Assembly: GCA_033439795.1 (NCBI GenBank)
Contig: JAUTDP010000008.1
Location: forward strand, 1,674,001 to 1,738,000
Direction: 5' to 3'
DNA length: 64,000 bases
Origin: Sordaria brevicollis
Taxonomy: Eukaryota > Ascomycota > Sordariomycetes > Sordariales > Sordariaceae
Below are positions 46,718-58,470 of this stretch, piece after piece; positions within the stretch are counted from its first letter, which is position 1; each line of letters starts with the position of its first letter. A program made the position numbers and the translations under genes. Under the pieces are notes generated by a model. The model had not been told where the DNA came from, searched no databases, and saw nothing but the letters and a program-made list of their open reading frames with translations.

Positions 46718-49105
46718 ATGGTCACGCCGCTACAGGTCTTCCATCGCAGCGCCCGGGCCATCAGCGCCCGCGAGTTTGAAGATGCTGTCCGCGCAATATG
46801 CCCTCCCCGATTTCCGCCGGCCTTCAGTCCCAAGCCTCGCCAAATTGGTTGTGCCATAAGCGGAGGCGTGGATTCCATGGCCTTAGCCTTTCTCTTCAAC
46901 CGGCTGAAGATAGAGCACTTGTCGGAAAAGGGTCTTTCCGCTAACGTGCAGTTGCGCATCAGCGACAACGTTCTGGGCAAAGTTCGTGCCATCATTGTCG
47001 ACCATGGCTTGCGCGAGGGCAGCGACGTGGAGGCAAAGAAGGTGGCTAATGCCATCAGGACCAAGATAGGCAACCATGTTGACCCTGTGATCGAGACCAT
47101 CAACTGGGCGTCGGAACTCGGCCCCGACGTAGACCCCAAGACCCATCCAAACATCGAAGCTCTGGCTCGCAAACTTCGCTATGCCGCCATTGCTACTGTG
47201 TGCCGCACGCACAATATCTGCTCCTTGTTCACAGGCCATCATGAGGACGATCAGTACGAGACCATCTTGATGAGGATGATAAGCGGCCGCGGCTATCGTG
47301 GTCTTCGGGGTATCCCATCTGCCACCGACATTCCAGAGTGCTACGACATGCACAACGTCTACCAGAGTGGCTATATAGATGACCAGGAGTCCACCAACCC
47401 ATTATGGACGAGGATGCCGTCAGGAAAGCGGTTGAAGGTCCTCTTGAAGCGGAGTTTGCGTGATCAGCTTGATCCGCAGATGCTCCGGGATGAGATGGCA
47501 TACGGCATGAGGAGTGATGGAAGCCAGTACTTTAATGAGTATCAGCGCAGGCATCTCAAGTACGGAGACTACCCTAGCGTCCCGATAGTCGAGGCTGAGG
47601 ACGGTGGCATAATGATCTACCGCCCTCTGCTTGGCTTCAGCAAGGACAGGCTCATTGCTACATGTGAGGAGAACGGCATCCCATGGTTTGAGGATTATAC
47701 GAATGCAGACCCGACTTTCACTCCCCGCAATGCTATCAGATACTTAGTCAAACACCACCAGCTCCCCACCGCCCTTCAAAAGCCCGCCATTTTACACCTT
47801 GCGGAGCGCTGCCGCATCAGAGCTGCTAACGAAGAAGCTGAGGCCGGTAGAATGCTCGAGAGGTTACGTGTTCACGATCTCTCCACAACCGCTGGAACCG
47901 TAGAGGCCGAAATGCCCTGGTTCAGATTCCCACTTGGTCCTAGGTTATCTCGAAGGTCTTCAGTCTGGCGCGAGAAGCGTCTTGCCCACTACCGCACCAT
48001 TGCGGCCATCATCATACGAAGACTAATTTCGTTGGTTACCCCGAATCACACGACTCTGCCAACCCTCGGTGATCTCGACTACTCGGTCTCCTTGCTCTTC
48101 CCAGAGCTCCGACTGCCCGAAGAAAAGGTCAATGCGGCACTCGAAGGCGAACCCAAGGGCTATCTGATCGCCGGCGTGCACATGGACCGCCTCGTTCAGC
48201 CTAACAACGGCTCCGTCCGCTGGCGCTTCTCCCGCGCCCCTTACAAAGCCAGGAGCCCCGTCCCATCCCTCCGACTAGGCCCCACAAGCTTCGAGCAGCG
48301 CTTCCTCAGACCGCCTTCCCGCTGGAACTGGACAGGCTGGACAAAGTGGAAGCTCTGGGACGGCCGCTACTGGATCCGGATCCGCAACCGCCTGCCCTGT
48401 CCTGTGCGCGTCGCCCCATTCGAGGCCACCTACCAGAAGGACTTCCGCGACGCTCTCCTCGCCGGCGACAAGCTCCAACACAAGGACGTCTTTGTCAACA
48501 TGCTGAAAGCCTACGTGCCCGGTCGCGTCCGGTACACCATGCCGGCTGTCTACACGGAGACCGACATTTCTGGTCTCGTAGACGGCACGGATGAGTACTG
48601 GCCGCAACCACCAGAGCACTTACGGCGAACAGCGGCCAAGATTGGCGAAGACGACCATGACACCCCCACGCCCGATCATGTTACCATTGAACAACTTCAA
48701 AAAATGCCAAAGGACCAGATCCACGAGCTCTTGGATCTGCACAAAAGTTGGGAAATTGAGCAAGCGTCCAAGTACAACAACCAGGACGAGCTCTGGGAGG
48801 AAGCTCGCCGCGCTACGACGAACCAGAGGAAACTTGTCGCTTTGCCGACATTGGGTCTTTCCCTGCCGGGCATATTTGACTGGGTGCAATGGGAGATACG
48901 GTATCGTAAAGTTGATGGCGACTTGTTGAGAAGGGGAACTTCGTGGCAGAGTGTCAGGTTTTGGCGGACGAGGGATAAGAGTTTCCGGCTGAGGAGAAGG
49001 CAAAGTCTCTTGGAGAAGAGGGAGTGGTTGGGATTTAGAAAGAGGTGGGGGGAGGATATGGTGCCGGTTACGGTTGCTGATGCTTTTAAGGAGGAGAAGG
49101 AGTGA
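46718..49105 (+). CDS. tRNA(Ile)-lysidine synthetase-like PP-loop ATPase (TilS family)
   Basis: A single exon of 795 residues. The ATP-pyrophosphatase P-loop ISGGVDSMALAFLF lies at residues 47-60. Further TilS marks are VDHGLREGSDVEA, ARKLRYAAI, TGHHEDDQYETILMRMISGRGYRGLRGI and, later, RPLLGFSKDRLIATCEENGIPW with YTNADPTFTPRNAIR. TilS attaches lysine to C34 of tRNA-Ile(CAU), changing codon reading from AUG to AUA. In fungi such proteins are expected to act on mitochondrial tRNA, so import is likely, although the N-terminus is only weakly presequence-like (Arg/Ala-rich residues 8-30). The C-terminal 400 residues are a long fungal extension without bacterial counterpart, Arg/Trp-rich near the end. 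Another ATG at 46713 is in a different frame. Confidence 0.9.
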   Translation: MVTPLQVFHRSARAISAREFEDAVRAICPPRFPPAFSPKPRQIGCAISGGVDSMALAFLFNRLKIEHLSEKGLSANVQLRISDNVLGKVRAIIVDHGLREGSDVEAKKVANAIRTKIGNHVDPVIETINWASELGPDVDPKTHPNIEALARKLRYAAIATVCRTHNICSLFTGHHEDDQYETILMRMISGRGYRGLRGIPSATDIPECYDMHNVYQSGYIDDQESTNPLWTRMPSGKRLKVLLKRSLRDQLDPQMLRDEMAYGMRSDGSQYFNEYQRRHLKYGDYPSVPIVEAEDGGIMIYRPLLGFSKDRLIATCEENGIPWFEDYTNADPTFTPRNAIRYLVKHHQLPTALQKPAILHLAERCRIRAANEEAEAGRMLERLRVHDLSTTAGTVEAEMPWFRFPLGPRLSRRSSVWREKRLAHYRTIAAIIIRRLISLVTPNHTTLPTLGDLDYSVSLLFPELRLPEEKVNAALEGEPKGYLIAGVHMDRLVQPNNGSVRWRFSRAPYKARSPVPSLRLGPTSFEQRFLRPPSRWNWTGWTKWKLWDGRYWIRIRNRLPCPVRVAPFEATYQKDFRDALLAGDKLQHKDVFVNMLKAYVPGRVRYTMPAVYTETDISGLVDGTDEYWPQPPEHLRRTAAKIGEDDHDTPTPDHVTIEQLQKMPKDQIHELLDLHKSWEIEQASKYNNQDELWEEARRATTNQRKLVALPTLGLSLPGIFDWVQWEIRYRKVDGDLLRRGTSWQSVRFWRTRDKSFRLRRRQSLLEKREWLGFRKRWGEDMVPVTVADAFKEEKE

Positions 49106-49972
49106 ATGAGGTCAACGTCGTTGTATATCAATGTTTGTATAATGTACTATTCGTGTTCGAATTGATTATAAAAATCAGGATCTGGAAAATTGGGTAGAAA
49201 AAATTAGACAATCTCCATATACATCAAGAAATAGAGAAGACAACTGCTTAATTCTACTGCCCTCACACGCCGACATCGGCCATGCAAGCATGGATTGAAG
49301 TACCGAACACCATCTTGTTGTAACACCGATTTTCACATCTTCATGACTTCCATCTCTTCTTTCACTCTGCTCTTCCTTTTCCCTACGAGTACCTTTCCTA
49401 GCCAGTCATCTGCCTCGCTCTATTCACTATTCCTTTCGTTATCTCGTTGGTGGTCATCTCAAGCGAAGCAAACAGAAAGCCAGACGACTTGGCCAGCCCA
49501 ACCGACAGGTACATATCCAAAATTACCATTCCAAGCAAGGTTTTATAAAAGGGTCATTGAATGGTCCGCAAACGGAGAGGTCACCAAAAGTTTCACGAAC
49601 CGCTAGGTGTCCCCACATCGACAAACGACCGAGGTTTTCATTCACCGTGGAAAGACGGGATGGAAAACATGATGTGAAAGGCTGGGAAGTATTTTGTGGT
49701 CCGTGGGTGCCATGCGGGCCTTCTCAAGTCTCAATGTTGATTGCGGCGCCATGCGGTTACTAGTCTTGAACCTGCCACATGGCATGGCCTTGGGCAAGGG
49801 CTGCAACCTACTTGCACAGAATGTAGGGCTCTATACACATGAAAGTTGGGCATTTTGTCCACGTACATTGCGTTATGCACATTCTTTGTCATGCAAACTC
49901 ATTATGCATCTACATTATATCTAGCCAGCCTCTGGTTCATGCCCCCGGCTACCAGCACAGTCTTACATTCAT
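49106..49972. other. Convergent 3' spacer
   Basis: 867 bp between the stops of the TilS-like gene (plus) and bet4 (minus). Nothing recognisable beyond short frames. Confidence 0.5.
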
Positions 49973-51401
49973 TTATGCCTCCTCAACAACCCTCAACCCC
50001 AAGTCCCTCTCCAAATCCGCCCACCTTCCACTCCTCATAGGATCCAACTTCTTCAGCTGTGCCAACCAGCTCTTCAGATCTTCCTCTTCCTGCTCATTTG
50101 GCTTTCGTTCCTGCAGCTGACATAGGTAGAGTGTATAGTCAAACAAAGCCTCGTAAATCAGCTTAGCATCGTCGTAATCCTCCAGCAACTCCTGGATGCC
50201 CTCAATCTCGCGCTGCAGGTACGTGACCCGCTCCTCCTGCGTAAAAGCCGGGGTGATCGTTGGATGTCCCACGAAGCTGACCAGGTTCAGCATGAGGAAT
50301 TGGTGGTAGTACCAGAGGGATTGGTCGTCGGGGCCGACGTTGATTGCTTCGCCTATTTTGTTAAGTTCTGAGAAACATGTGGTTAGCATTCTAGATATGG
50401 TGTAAAAGCCATACAGGGGAAAGCTCACCTTCCTCAAAGAAAGCCTTCCTCGCTTCATCATCCGCATTCCTCTCATCCAACAACCTCGGGATGAGCTTGC
50501 TACGCGAGTGCCACGCCGAAAAGTTGGAAAGGTTCTGCTCGATCTTCTTGGTCGTGAACTCAAACTCCGACTCGACCAGGCTTTTGCCTTCTAGGGCTGG
50601 ACTCTCCAGCTGTTCAACCACGTGCCGCCTGTACCCCCAAGCGTGGAAGTTGCGCTGGTCTCGCAGGAGCATCTTGGAGGTCAGACCAAGTTCCTCCTCC
50701 CATATCTTGCGCGCTACTGGGACGCTTAATCTCTCAATCACCTGCTTGAGAATCCATAGCCGGTAGCTCCAGATCCAGTAGCATTTTGGCGATTCGAGGA
50801 GGAGGGGGATGGTGAAGTGTAGTTCCTTTTGGAGTATTTGTTGGTCGTTCTGTTGATCTTGTTCCTTGTTCTGTTGCTTCTTCTGTTCCTCGTCCTCCTT
50901 ATCAGCCTCAGTCTCAGCTGTTGTACCACTCTTCCCAGTTGTCGGGCATTCGGGGGCGGGCGGGGTCTCGGTCGACAAAGAGGAGGAGCATTCGGCGGAC
51001 GAGGTTGTGGTAGTGGCGGTCGGAGAAGAAGTCGGCGACGCCTTCGAGGGCGAGGAGCCAGGCGAAGGCTTGGATAATAATCCAGAGATTAGGCAGCGCC
51101 TGCGGACGTTCCATACTGTGTAGTACTCGGGGTTGAGGCGCAGGAGCTTGGAGGTGAGGGCGAAGACGTCTGCCGAAAAGTCGTTCTTTGCGGCGTGCGC
51201 GCGCACTTGGTCCTCAAGATCGCGGTAGTCCTTGATGCGCTCGAGATCCTTCTGGCGCTGCTCTTCGGTGCGCGTGCGAGAGGTGCGGGCTATGCCGTGG
51301 TTGGATCCGCCTTGCTGGGATGCGTCTCTCCCATCAGTCAACAGCCTGCCAAGCTAGAGTGATAAGACTGGAGTCCCGGTGGTGTTTCTTACATCGGCCA
51401 T
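49973..51401 (-). CDS. bet4: Rab geranylgeranyltransferase (GGTase II) alpha subunit
   Basis: The exons are 51401-51393 (9 nt, MAD), 51314-50429 and 50367-49973, giving 429 residues. Intron 1 (78 bp, donor GTAAGA, acceptor TCCCAG) is chosen because it gives the family start MADQGGSNHGIARTSRTRTE. Intron 2 (61 bp, GTGAGC to CTCAG) restores EEELNKIGEAI. Five prenyltransferase-alpha repeats are visible: NPEYYTVWNVRR, SPKCYWIWSYRLW, DQRNFHAWGYRRHV, NLSNFSAWHSRSKL and DDQSLWYYHQFL. With Bet2 and the escort protein it attaches geranylgeranyl groups to Rab C-terminal cysteines in the cytosol, so it is needed for membrane traffic. A Ser/Thr/Glu/Gln-rich insertion of about 70 residues separates repeats 1 and 2 and is absent from yeast Bet4. 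Confidence 0.94.
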
Positions 51402-52836
51402 GATATTTATCAACTGTCAAGAAGCCAAGGGGTTGGTTCAGGGGTTGGTCTGGGGATCGGAGCTGCCTTCAAAGAGACATTGTTCCGGAGCCTTTGTTGA
51501 GGTGACGTCGGAGAGGACAGCACGGGGCAGGCAACTGCCAACCGTGCGCTATGCCTATGTTGGTGTAGCGTTACCGCAAATAACCGGGAGAGCCCTGGCG
51601 TTTGTGGAGGCTTGGCAAGACAGCTCCAGAGCAAGTGGGGCTTATCGGTCTTATCGTGGGTGTCTTACATCAACATCATGCAGGAACGACTTCCACATCC
51701 ATCTTCACCAGTTCCTCTTTCCACCTTTCAACTTCTTTGATTCCATTGTGTAGATTTCTCGCCCGTGGCTCTTTCCCAAACGGAAATACCATTGCTACTT
51801 CCATTGATCATTGCACCTTCTACATCTGGGAGAGTGACCAATTCCCACCAAGGCGCAGTCAAAATGTCCACCTCGGTTTCGCCGGTCTCGGCCGCATGGT
51901 CTTCCATCCCGCCCTGTTGGGGCAGGAGCATTCACTCACGCTCTGCCTATTCAAAGTAGCTCCTTCCTATTGTCGAGACTTGGGATGACAGAGTTTTCCA
52001 ATTCACCGGCCATGCTTGCCCGTTTGACTTATTGTTCCTCATTGATTGCCGAGTGTCCAATGAGTCCACTCTGCCTGGTCTGATCTGACTGTTCTCCTGC
52101 CTGCCTGACTGTTCTCAGCAAACTTTCAATCTTCCCCTTGAACCTTCGAGATTGACAAACCAAACTTACCTATTTCGTCACGATCCGCTTCACTCCGGGA
52201 GTCGTTCTTGCACTCACAGCAAGCACTTCACAGTAGGACATCACGCTCCATCATTTCGTTGAAATGGCCGGCGTGGACGTCTAGGTGACACTTTCACACT
52301 TTCCACATCAGTCTTCCCTCGCAGAAAACCGCCGACCTTCGACCTCATCGCCAACCTCCAAATACGCCCCTTTTTTCGACTCCATTTCCTCTTCCTACGG
52401 ATTCTTCCTAGAAACACACATTATCCGTAATTATTACTACGCTTCCCCCCAACCATAGCAGCAGCAATACTAACCATACCAGCATCTGGATACGGTTTTC
52501 TCATTCTCGGACGGCGAATCGAGCACCGTTCGAGCACATTGACGACGAGTATTTTGCTTCTCGTTCAGGTTCTCGCACACAGCTCGACATCTTCGTCGCT
52601 CCACACGCCCTTCGTTAACAGCAAACTCTTCCGGATATCATCACCATCTCTATCACATCATCCAGTCGCCTTCACTGAGCTATCTCATCACTCCAGCCTC
52701 GACAACTTTGGTCGTCTCAGGCTTGATGGGTTCGCTTCACTAAGCATTCTTTTTCCGCCTTATCCTTTTCTCACTTGAGGTCTGCTACTCGCGCTATCAT
52801 TACTAAGCCAATTATATACTCGGCTGTATCTTCGCT
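51402..52836. other. Divergent promoter region of bet4 and ama1
   Basis: 1.43 kb between divergent starts. From about 52.1 kb to the ama1 ATG the plus strand is markedly pyrimidine-rich (runs of CT and TTCC), typical of a fungal promoter and leader. No gene or repeat seen. Confidence 0.5.
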
Positions 52837-55538
52837 ATGGGCAACGACAACAGCAATCGCGGCTCTCGAGGCTTTGTCCCCGGCCCCACAAGCACAATGA
52901 CATTTCACACGCCTTTTCCCCTGCTCCAAGAAGCACAACGTCAATATCCCATCCGCGGCTCGCCTCAGGAGTCGCCTCATAGCTCCTCCGATTCCGGTTA
53001 CGGCTCAGCTCCCCCAACTCCAATCACACCCCACAAGAAAAGGACTCTGGTCGAGGCCGATTATCTTTGGAGACTGGGTGATAGGAATCTCTCGGACCAG
53101 GAGAACTTCTCGGAGTCTGACGATAAGAACACCTCAGATCAGGAGTACAGGTTTGAAGCCTACAATGACAGGGAAAGACGTCCCAGTCCACTCGCCGCGG
53201 AAGATCCAGACCTCGAGTGTCCGGACGGTGAAAGCCCTAGGAAGCGCCATAAGCCCGCGACATTGCCCAGGAGCTCAACTCGCGCTCGTCCACCTCTTTT
53301 GTCCTTTTTTGCTTCCGACTCGGGCTCCAAAATCCCACGGCGAAAATCTAAGATCCAAAACCGGGGTATTCCCGATCGCTTCATTCCCTCGAGGACACTC
53401 TCATCAAACACTGTCGAAAAATTCCGCACCAGCAAGTCACCGCACGAGTTGACCCCGTCTGAGAAACTCATCCGTCACAATTCAGCCACTGAGGATGCCT
53501 TTTCGAACCACCGGAGAGTTGTGGCGACCAGCACTTTCGACTTCAGCCCGCCATCTCGCTCCGGTAGAGCAGCAAGTCGGAACAGAGGTACGATGATTCA
53601 TGGCATTATGTCTTGCAGAAAGGCTAACTTGATCGTTCAGTAGGCAGCGTTCTTGGTCCACTTAACACAAACGCAGCTCGCCGCCAACATGATCGACAGT
53701 TCAGCCTTGGTTCGATTTGGTCCGTTGGTGGTCTCGCCCCTCCCGCAGAGACGGCTGTTAACAACGGCCGTGGCCATTTGATGACGAGTGGGACAAACGC
53801 CAGGCTCTTCCGGACCTCCTTTCCCACTATTAAGCCGAAGCTTGAGGAGGAACTTGAGCGCCACGAAGCTCGACTGGCAACTGCCTTGGGGCTTGATCGC
53901 GCGGCCCGAGTTTTGGACGTCAATATCATTCCGCACCAAACCGAGAGCAGCGAGGAAGGATCCAACAAATCACAGACGAAATGGAACGGTACAGAATGGG
54001 TCAAGGAGGGACCTGCTCCAAGTGAGTATTGGGATAGATGCAGCGTGGTGACGTACTGGCTAACCCGGTTTCAGAGCAGAAGAAGAAGAAACAAGAGAAC
54101 AGATCACTGCCGGCGGCTCCTTTCAAGTATGTGGTCCCATATGTCCTAAATTTACAAACAATCCAAGCTAATGTCCGCCAGGGTTCTCGATGCCCCTAAT
54201 CTACGAGACGATTTTTACTGCTCCATTCTTTCATATTCCGCCACTTGTCACACTCTGGCTGTCGGCTTGGGCGATCTCCTTTACGGCTGGTCTGAGGACC
54301 GTGGAGTTCGGCTGCTCAACGCCGGAACTCAAGACGATTGCCATTTGACCAGTGTTGCTTTTTCTTCGACAGATGGCCGCAAAGCTATCTTGGCATATGG
54401 TCGGTCTAACAATAGTTTAGGGCTGATGTCTTTGCTCGACGACGCAGATCCCGCACATTCACGTGCCGCCCCAACGCCGCGGTTTGAGGTTCTTCATCCT
54501 TCACCTATTGCTTGCTTGGCTTGGAAACCATCATGCACAATGCGACCCTCAAGCTGTCCCTCAAAACCCGGCGTTCTCGTCCCCACGGAGGATTTGTTGG
54601 TTGGAGATGAGGCAGGCCGCGTTTGGTACTATTCTGTTGAATGGCCGGACCGGTGGGAAGTCGAGCGACACAACTGGCAAGGACAGCTGACGCTTTTAGC
54701 CCGCATCGACGTACACTCTCAACAGATTTGTGGCCTCTCCTGGTCCCCAATGGGCGATCGCTTCGCTACAGGAGGAAACGACAACCTCTGTTGTCTATTC
54801 GAAACGCAGAAGGTTCTGGATATGAACCACGCACGCCCTAACTTGGGGCGCGTACGGCATACTGAGATCTCGCACCACTCCCATACGCAAGGAGATTCGG
54901 AGAGTTCGTCAGCAACAGAGATCGCCACAGAGATTCGGAGAATCCAAAGGCCCGCCAGTGTGATTCCTGTCCTCAAACCAGGCGACGAAAAGTATAGATG
55001 GATGCACGGTGCTGCGGTCAAAGCCATTGCCTTTTGTCCGTGGCAGGAGGGATTGGTGGCAACCGGAGGTGGATCAAACGATAAGTGCATTCATTTCTTT
55101 CATACAACTTCTGGCGCCGCCCTTGCAACTATTTCTGTGGCCGCGCAAGTCACAAGTCTAATCTGGTCCACCACCCGACGGGAGATTGCCGCCACCTTTG
55201 GCTACGCTCAACCTGAGCACTCGGTACGAATTGCTGTCTTCTCTTGGCCCGACTGTCGCCAAGTTGCTGCTATCCCCTGGGCTGGAGAGCACCGAGCGCT
55301 TTACGCTATTCCTTTTCCCGGCGGACCTAATGATGCTCGCAAAAACAGAATGCGGCGCTCCAGCCGCTCCGCGGTAGAAGGCTGCATTATGGTGGCAGCG
55401 AGCGATAAGAGCGTCAAGTTTCACGAGGTATGGACGGCGGACAAAAAGGCCACAACTGGAGGAGTGGGTATGCTTGGTGGCAGTGATATCTTGGAGAGCT
55501 TGGAAGGCATCGATAGAGAAGGTGACGTGATCCGGTAA
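52837..55538 (+). CDS. ama1: Meiosis-specific APC/C activator, Cdc20/Cdh1 family (AMA1-like)
   Basis: The exons are 52837-53587, 53641-54021, 54075-54126 and 54182-55538, giving 846 residues. The introns are GTACGA...CTAAC...CAG, GTGAGT...CTAAC...CAG and GTATGT...CTAAT...CAG, all in frame. The N-terminal 300 residues are Ser/Pro-rich. They carry a C-box (DRFIPSR, residues 180-186), the APC/C-binding element of Cdc20-family activators. A short basic exon (KQKKKKQ) precedes KVLDAPNLRDDFYCSIL, the usual entry to the WD40 propeller. The protein ends in VIR, the Ile-Arg tail that docks on APC/C TPR subunits. The long N-terminus and divergent propeller fit the meiotic Ama1/Mfr1 branch better than Cdc20 or Cdh1. 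The role in targeting substrates for degradation during meiosis or ascospore formation is from the family. Intron 1 ends CAGTAG, so the acceptor could be three bases later. Confidence 0.88.
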
Positions 55539-55931
55539 TAAGCTAACGAAACACTGCCGGACGTCACAAATATGGATGGGTTACGAAGAGGCCAAGGAAG
55601 ACAGGTAGGGACACAAAGGTCAAGAAATGGGAAGGAGATCTGAGAGTGGTAATGGAATGACACCATAATGGGGATGGCTTGAGGAATATCCTGATGATAC
55701 AATACCCTTCGAGAAGCTAACGGTATAGTGGGTTTGCATTGGTGTTGGGAACGTGGGTAGGCAAGAAGAAGCACGTAGTATGCAACGCCTCGGTGGGAAA
55801 AGGATGGGTCTCAGATTGGGAACAGTATTCAGAACATTACATACAAAGCAAGCAGTAAATTGACTTCTATCTTCAAAGCCCCCGGGCCTCTCGCTGGTGT
55901 TTTCCGGGGTACATGTATAACATACTTCCCT
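55539..55931. other. Convergent 3' spacer
   Basis: 393 bp between the stops of ama1 (plus) and the P450 gene (minus). No structured element seen. Confidence 0.5.
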
Positions 55932-57348
55932 TTACGAAATACGGATCACATCCCAGGACCATTTTTCCATTTCATCCCGTCCAGTTGGTAACGTGATGTC
56001 GGTTTCACTGTCCAGTCTTGCATCTCTGAAGTTAAGTTTTCCAATCTCTGGGGAGAGAGCCCTCCCCATGGCAACCACGAGGATAGTGACCATTCTGTTC
56101 CCGAAGCCGCCAAAGGCCGGGCATTTGTGGGAGCCACTTGAGAAGGGGAAGTAAGCTTTCTCCTGGAGCGGTGTGAGCTTGCTAAACCGTTCCGGTCGAA
56201 ATTTGAGAGCATCGAATCCCCAGACCTCGACATCACGGTGGCTTGCTTGGACGTCTGCTGAAACCAGAACTGGAGGTTCAGAACCGGGAACAGCACGATA
56301 GATGCTGTTGTTTGACGGATAAAGACGAAGACCCTCCTGGAAGGCCGCTGAATGTCAGTAACAAAAGATGAAACAGGTAAGATTTTGAAGTTCGAAACTG
56401 GAAACGTACCATGGCTAACTTGAGTGCTTCTTTCTCCGTAGCAGCGTTTCCCAAACAAGCCGGAACATCTTTGACTCTCTTTTTCAACTTCCGTCTGTCA
56501 GCCTGCCTATGATACGCAGTGACATAGGTAAGCAGAACAACCCGCCACAGCGTCTCGTACTGAGGCATGATCAATCCAAGTGCCTGCGTTGAGCTAATAG
56601 AGGTCGCGGTACCCTTCAAAATGGACGTCTCCGGATCTTCAAACATGGTGTGCAAATACTCGCTCAACTTCTTCGACCTCCTCAGCGTCCCATCGCTCAC
56701 TTTGCTCCTCAGCCATTGCTCGTTGATCTCGTCAGTTATGAGCTTCACCCGGTTTCGGTCGATCTTATTCTCAGCCACGCCAAACTGTGAGACCAGAACG
56801 ACGACGAAACAGAGACAGCGGGCAGTTTGTCCCAAGGGGACTATGGACTTGTAAGCTGTCTCTTCCTGGAGAACCTCCATAGCAACGCCATAGAGTTTCT
56901 GCCAATCGGCATTACTCTTGTTGATTGATGCGCTTGCCAACTTTCGGAACTCCTTGTGGACAGAAACCGACGAGCTGGTAAGAGAGGTCTCAATCCCAAA
57001 TGCCTTGACTAGTCGAGAGTTGGCTAGGGCGCGGAGGCGGAGGCGATCCTCCAGTTCGAGTTTCGGCCCGGCATATGAGAAGTCGATGATTGAACGGTGG
57101 TAGTCGATGCGTTGGCTGGCCATCTCTTGAGCTATTGGTGCGTTGGAGGTGAAGTTCGAGGCAGGAGCCGGGTTGGGGACTGTCAGGGGGTCGTTGGGGT
57201 TTGGGGGGCCGATAAGCCGAGCGAGCTGGAGGGTGTTGAAGATGTTCTGGTGGAGGATTTGGTACAGGAGGCTGGTTTGGTGAGAGAGGATGCGGTGGAG
57301 GCCGTAGGCTAGGAGGAGGAACAGAACGGCAAAGAGGGCGACCAACAT
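55932..57348 (-). CDS. Divergent cytochrome P450
   Basis: The exons are 57348-56410 and 56336-55932, giving 447 residues. The 73-bp intron has donor GTACGT, branch TACTGAC and acceptor TTCCAG in phase 0. The N-terminus is a membrane anchor (MLVALFAVLFLLLAYGLHRI); an in-frame ATG at 57492 would add 48 residues before it and is less likely. The C-terminal half shows the ExxR helix (EGLRLYPSNNSIYR, spanning the intron), PERF (ALKFRPERF) and the heme loop FPFSSGSHKCPAFGG. This has the Cys ligand, but His replaces the usual Arg and Ala replaces the Gly after Cys. The I-helix acid-Thr pair (AGxxT-like) is not evident; the region reads ALGLIMPQYETLWRVVLL. It is probably ER-bound. Substrate unknown, and catalytic behaviour may be unusual. 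Confidence 0.82.
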
Positions 57349-58470
57349 TTTGGCTGTTGTTGTCGCTGAATACTGGGGTTGAAATGTCGTAAGGGATGAT
57401 ATGTTTGTGAAGAGGCAGAACTTCTGTGCTGATGAGGATAGAAATGAACTTGGGTGAGGGAGCTCAAGAAGGTTCATATACCCGTTCATCACCCTCGTCC
57501 CTCACATCATTCCAACCTCTTCTTTCCCTCAGGCCGTCTTGCATTCCGCGCCATCAGAAAACGAAACACGCGGTTCTCGACATGTTTTCCGTTGCCTAAG
57601 AAATGTTACCTACCGCTTGAGGTCCGATCCGTCCGTTTGATTCTGAGGCTGACATGGACGGGAGAGAGACATCGTGATGCTTCCCGCTCCCATAGGGACG
57701 AGATGTTGGAGGCATATCCCCACATACATATGGAGGCAGCCAGGCAGTCAAACAAGAAGTTGCAGAAGCCAGGCCTCTAACGTGACCCAAAAGCTGATTT
57801 GTTCCGGAGATAAAATCATAGGTCGAGACGAACAGTCCAGTGAGAAAGAAAGCTGGAGTCGGCGTATCATGTCTTTGTTCAAATCAGGAGGCATGCCAAA
57901 AAGTCTTGGCGCGGGAGAGGCCTACTGCCAGCACAGCACACGCCAAAAACACTCCTGGTTGTGCACCATTGGAAGATAAGATGCTGCATCTATTGCTACC
58001 TAAATTAGGAAATGGAAGGCTGGTGCGTGTGACTGGAGTGTTTGCGGCTCAAACGGGGTGAGGTTGCGATGTTGAGAGAGGAGTGTCGATGGCGTCGGGT
58101 TGTGGTGGTGTGGGTGGAATTGCACTATGATCAATCATGACATATCAAGCAATTGCAGTCACGATCACAACACTGACTCAACTCAAATTTTTTCCTTGGT
58201 AGTTTACTCGAGCCACCTTTTACTTATACGATATTCATTTCTTATATGGGTAAACAACATGGAAATCCCATCACCCTTTCTCAACACCTTAAAACGTTGA
58301 TACCAGTGGCTTCTGCTCGGCGAGATAGTGTTCCTCCCCTTACCAGACAAAATTGTTTCAACCTCTCACACTACAGCGCAAGTCAACACGTATTTGCACC
58401 TCAGTTTATTGAAGTCACTTCAGTGAATGCTTGATCTATCCCAATCACCAACCCATCCGTTCACACTTCC
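57349..58470. other. Spacer between two P450 genes
   Basis: 1.12 kb: promoter of the P450 gene at 55932-57348 and 3' flank of the one at 58471. Both are on the minus strand. No other gene or repeat seen. Confidence 0.5.

Noticed and set aside
55946..56458. Alternative minus-strand reading of the P450 3' end (171 codons)
   Set aside because: It is in a different frame from the ExxR, PERF and heme-loop motifs; the correct frame ends at 55932.
57349..57492. Upstream ATG for the divergent P450
   Set aside because: It would place 48 polar residues before the membrane anchor, unlike microsomal P450s; the ATG at 57348 begins directly with the anchor.
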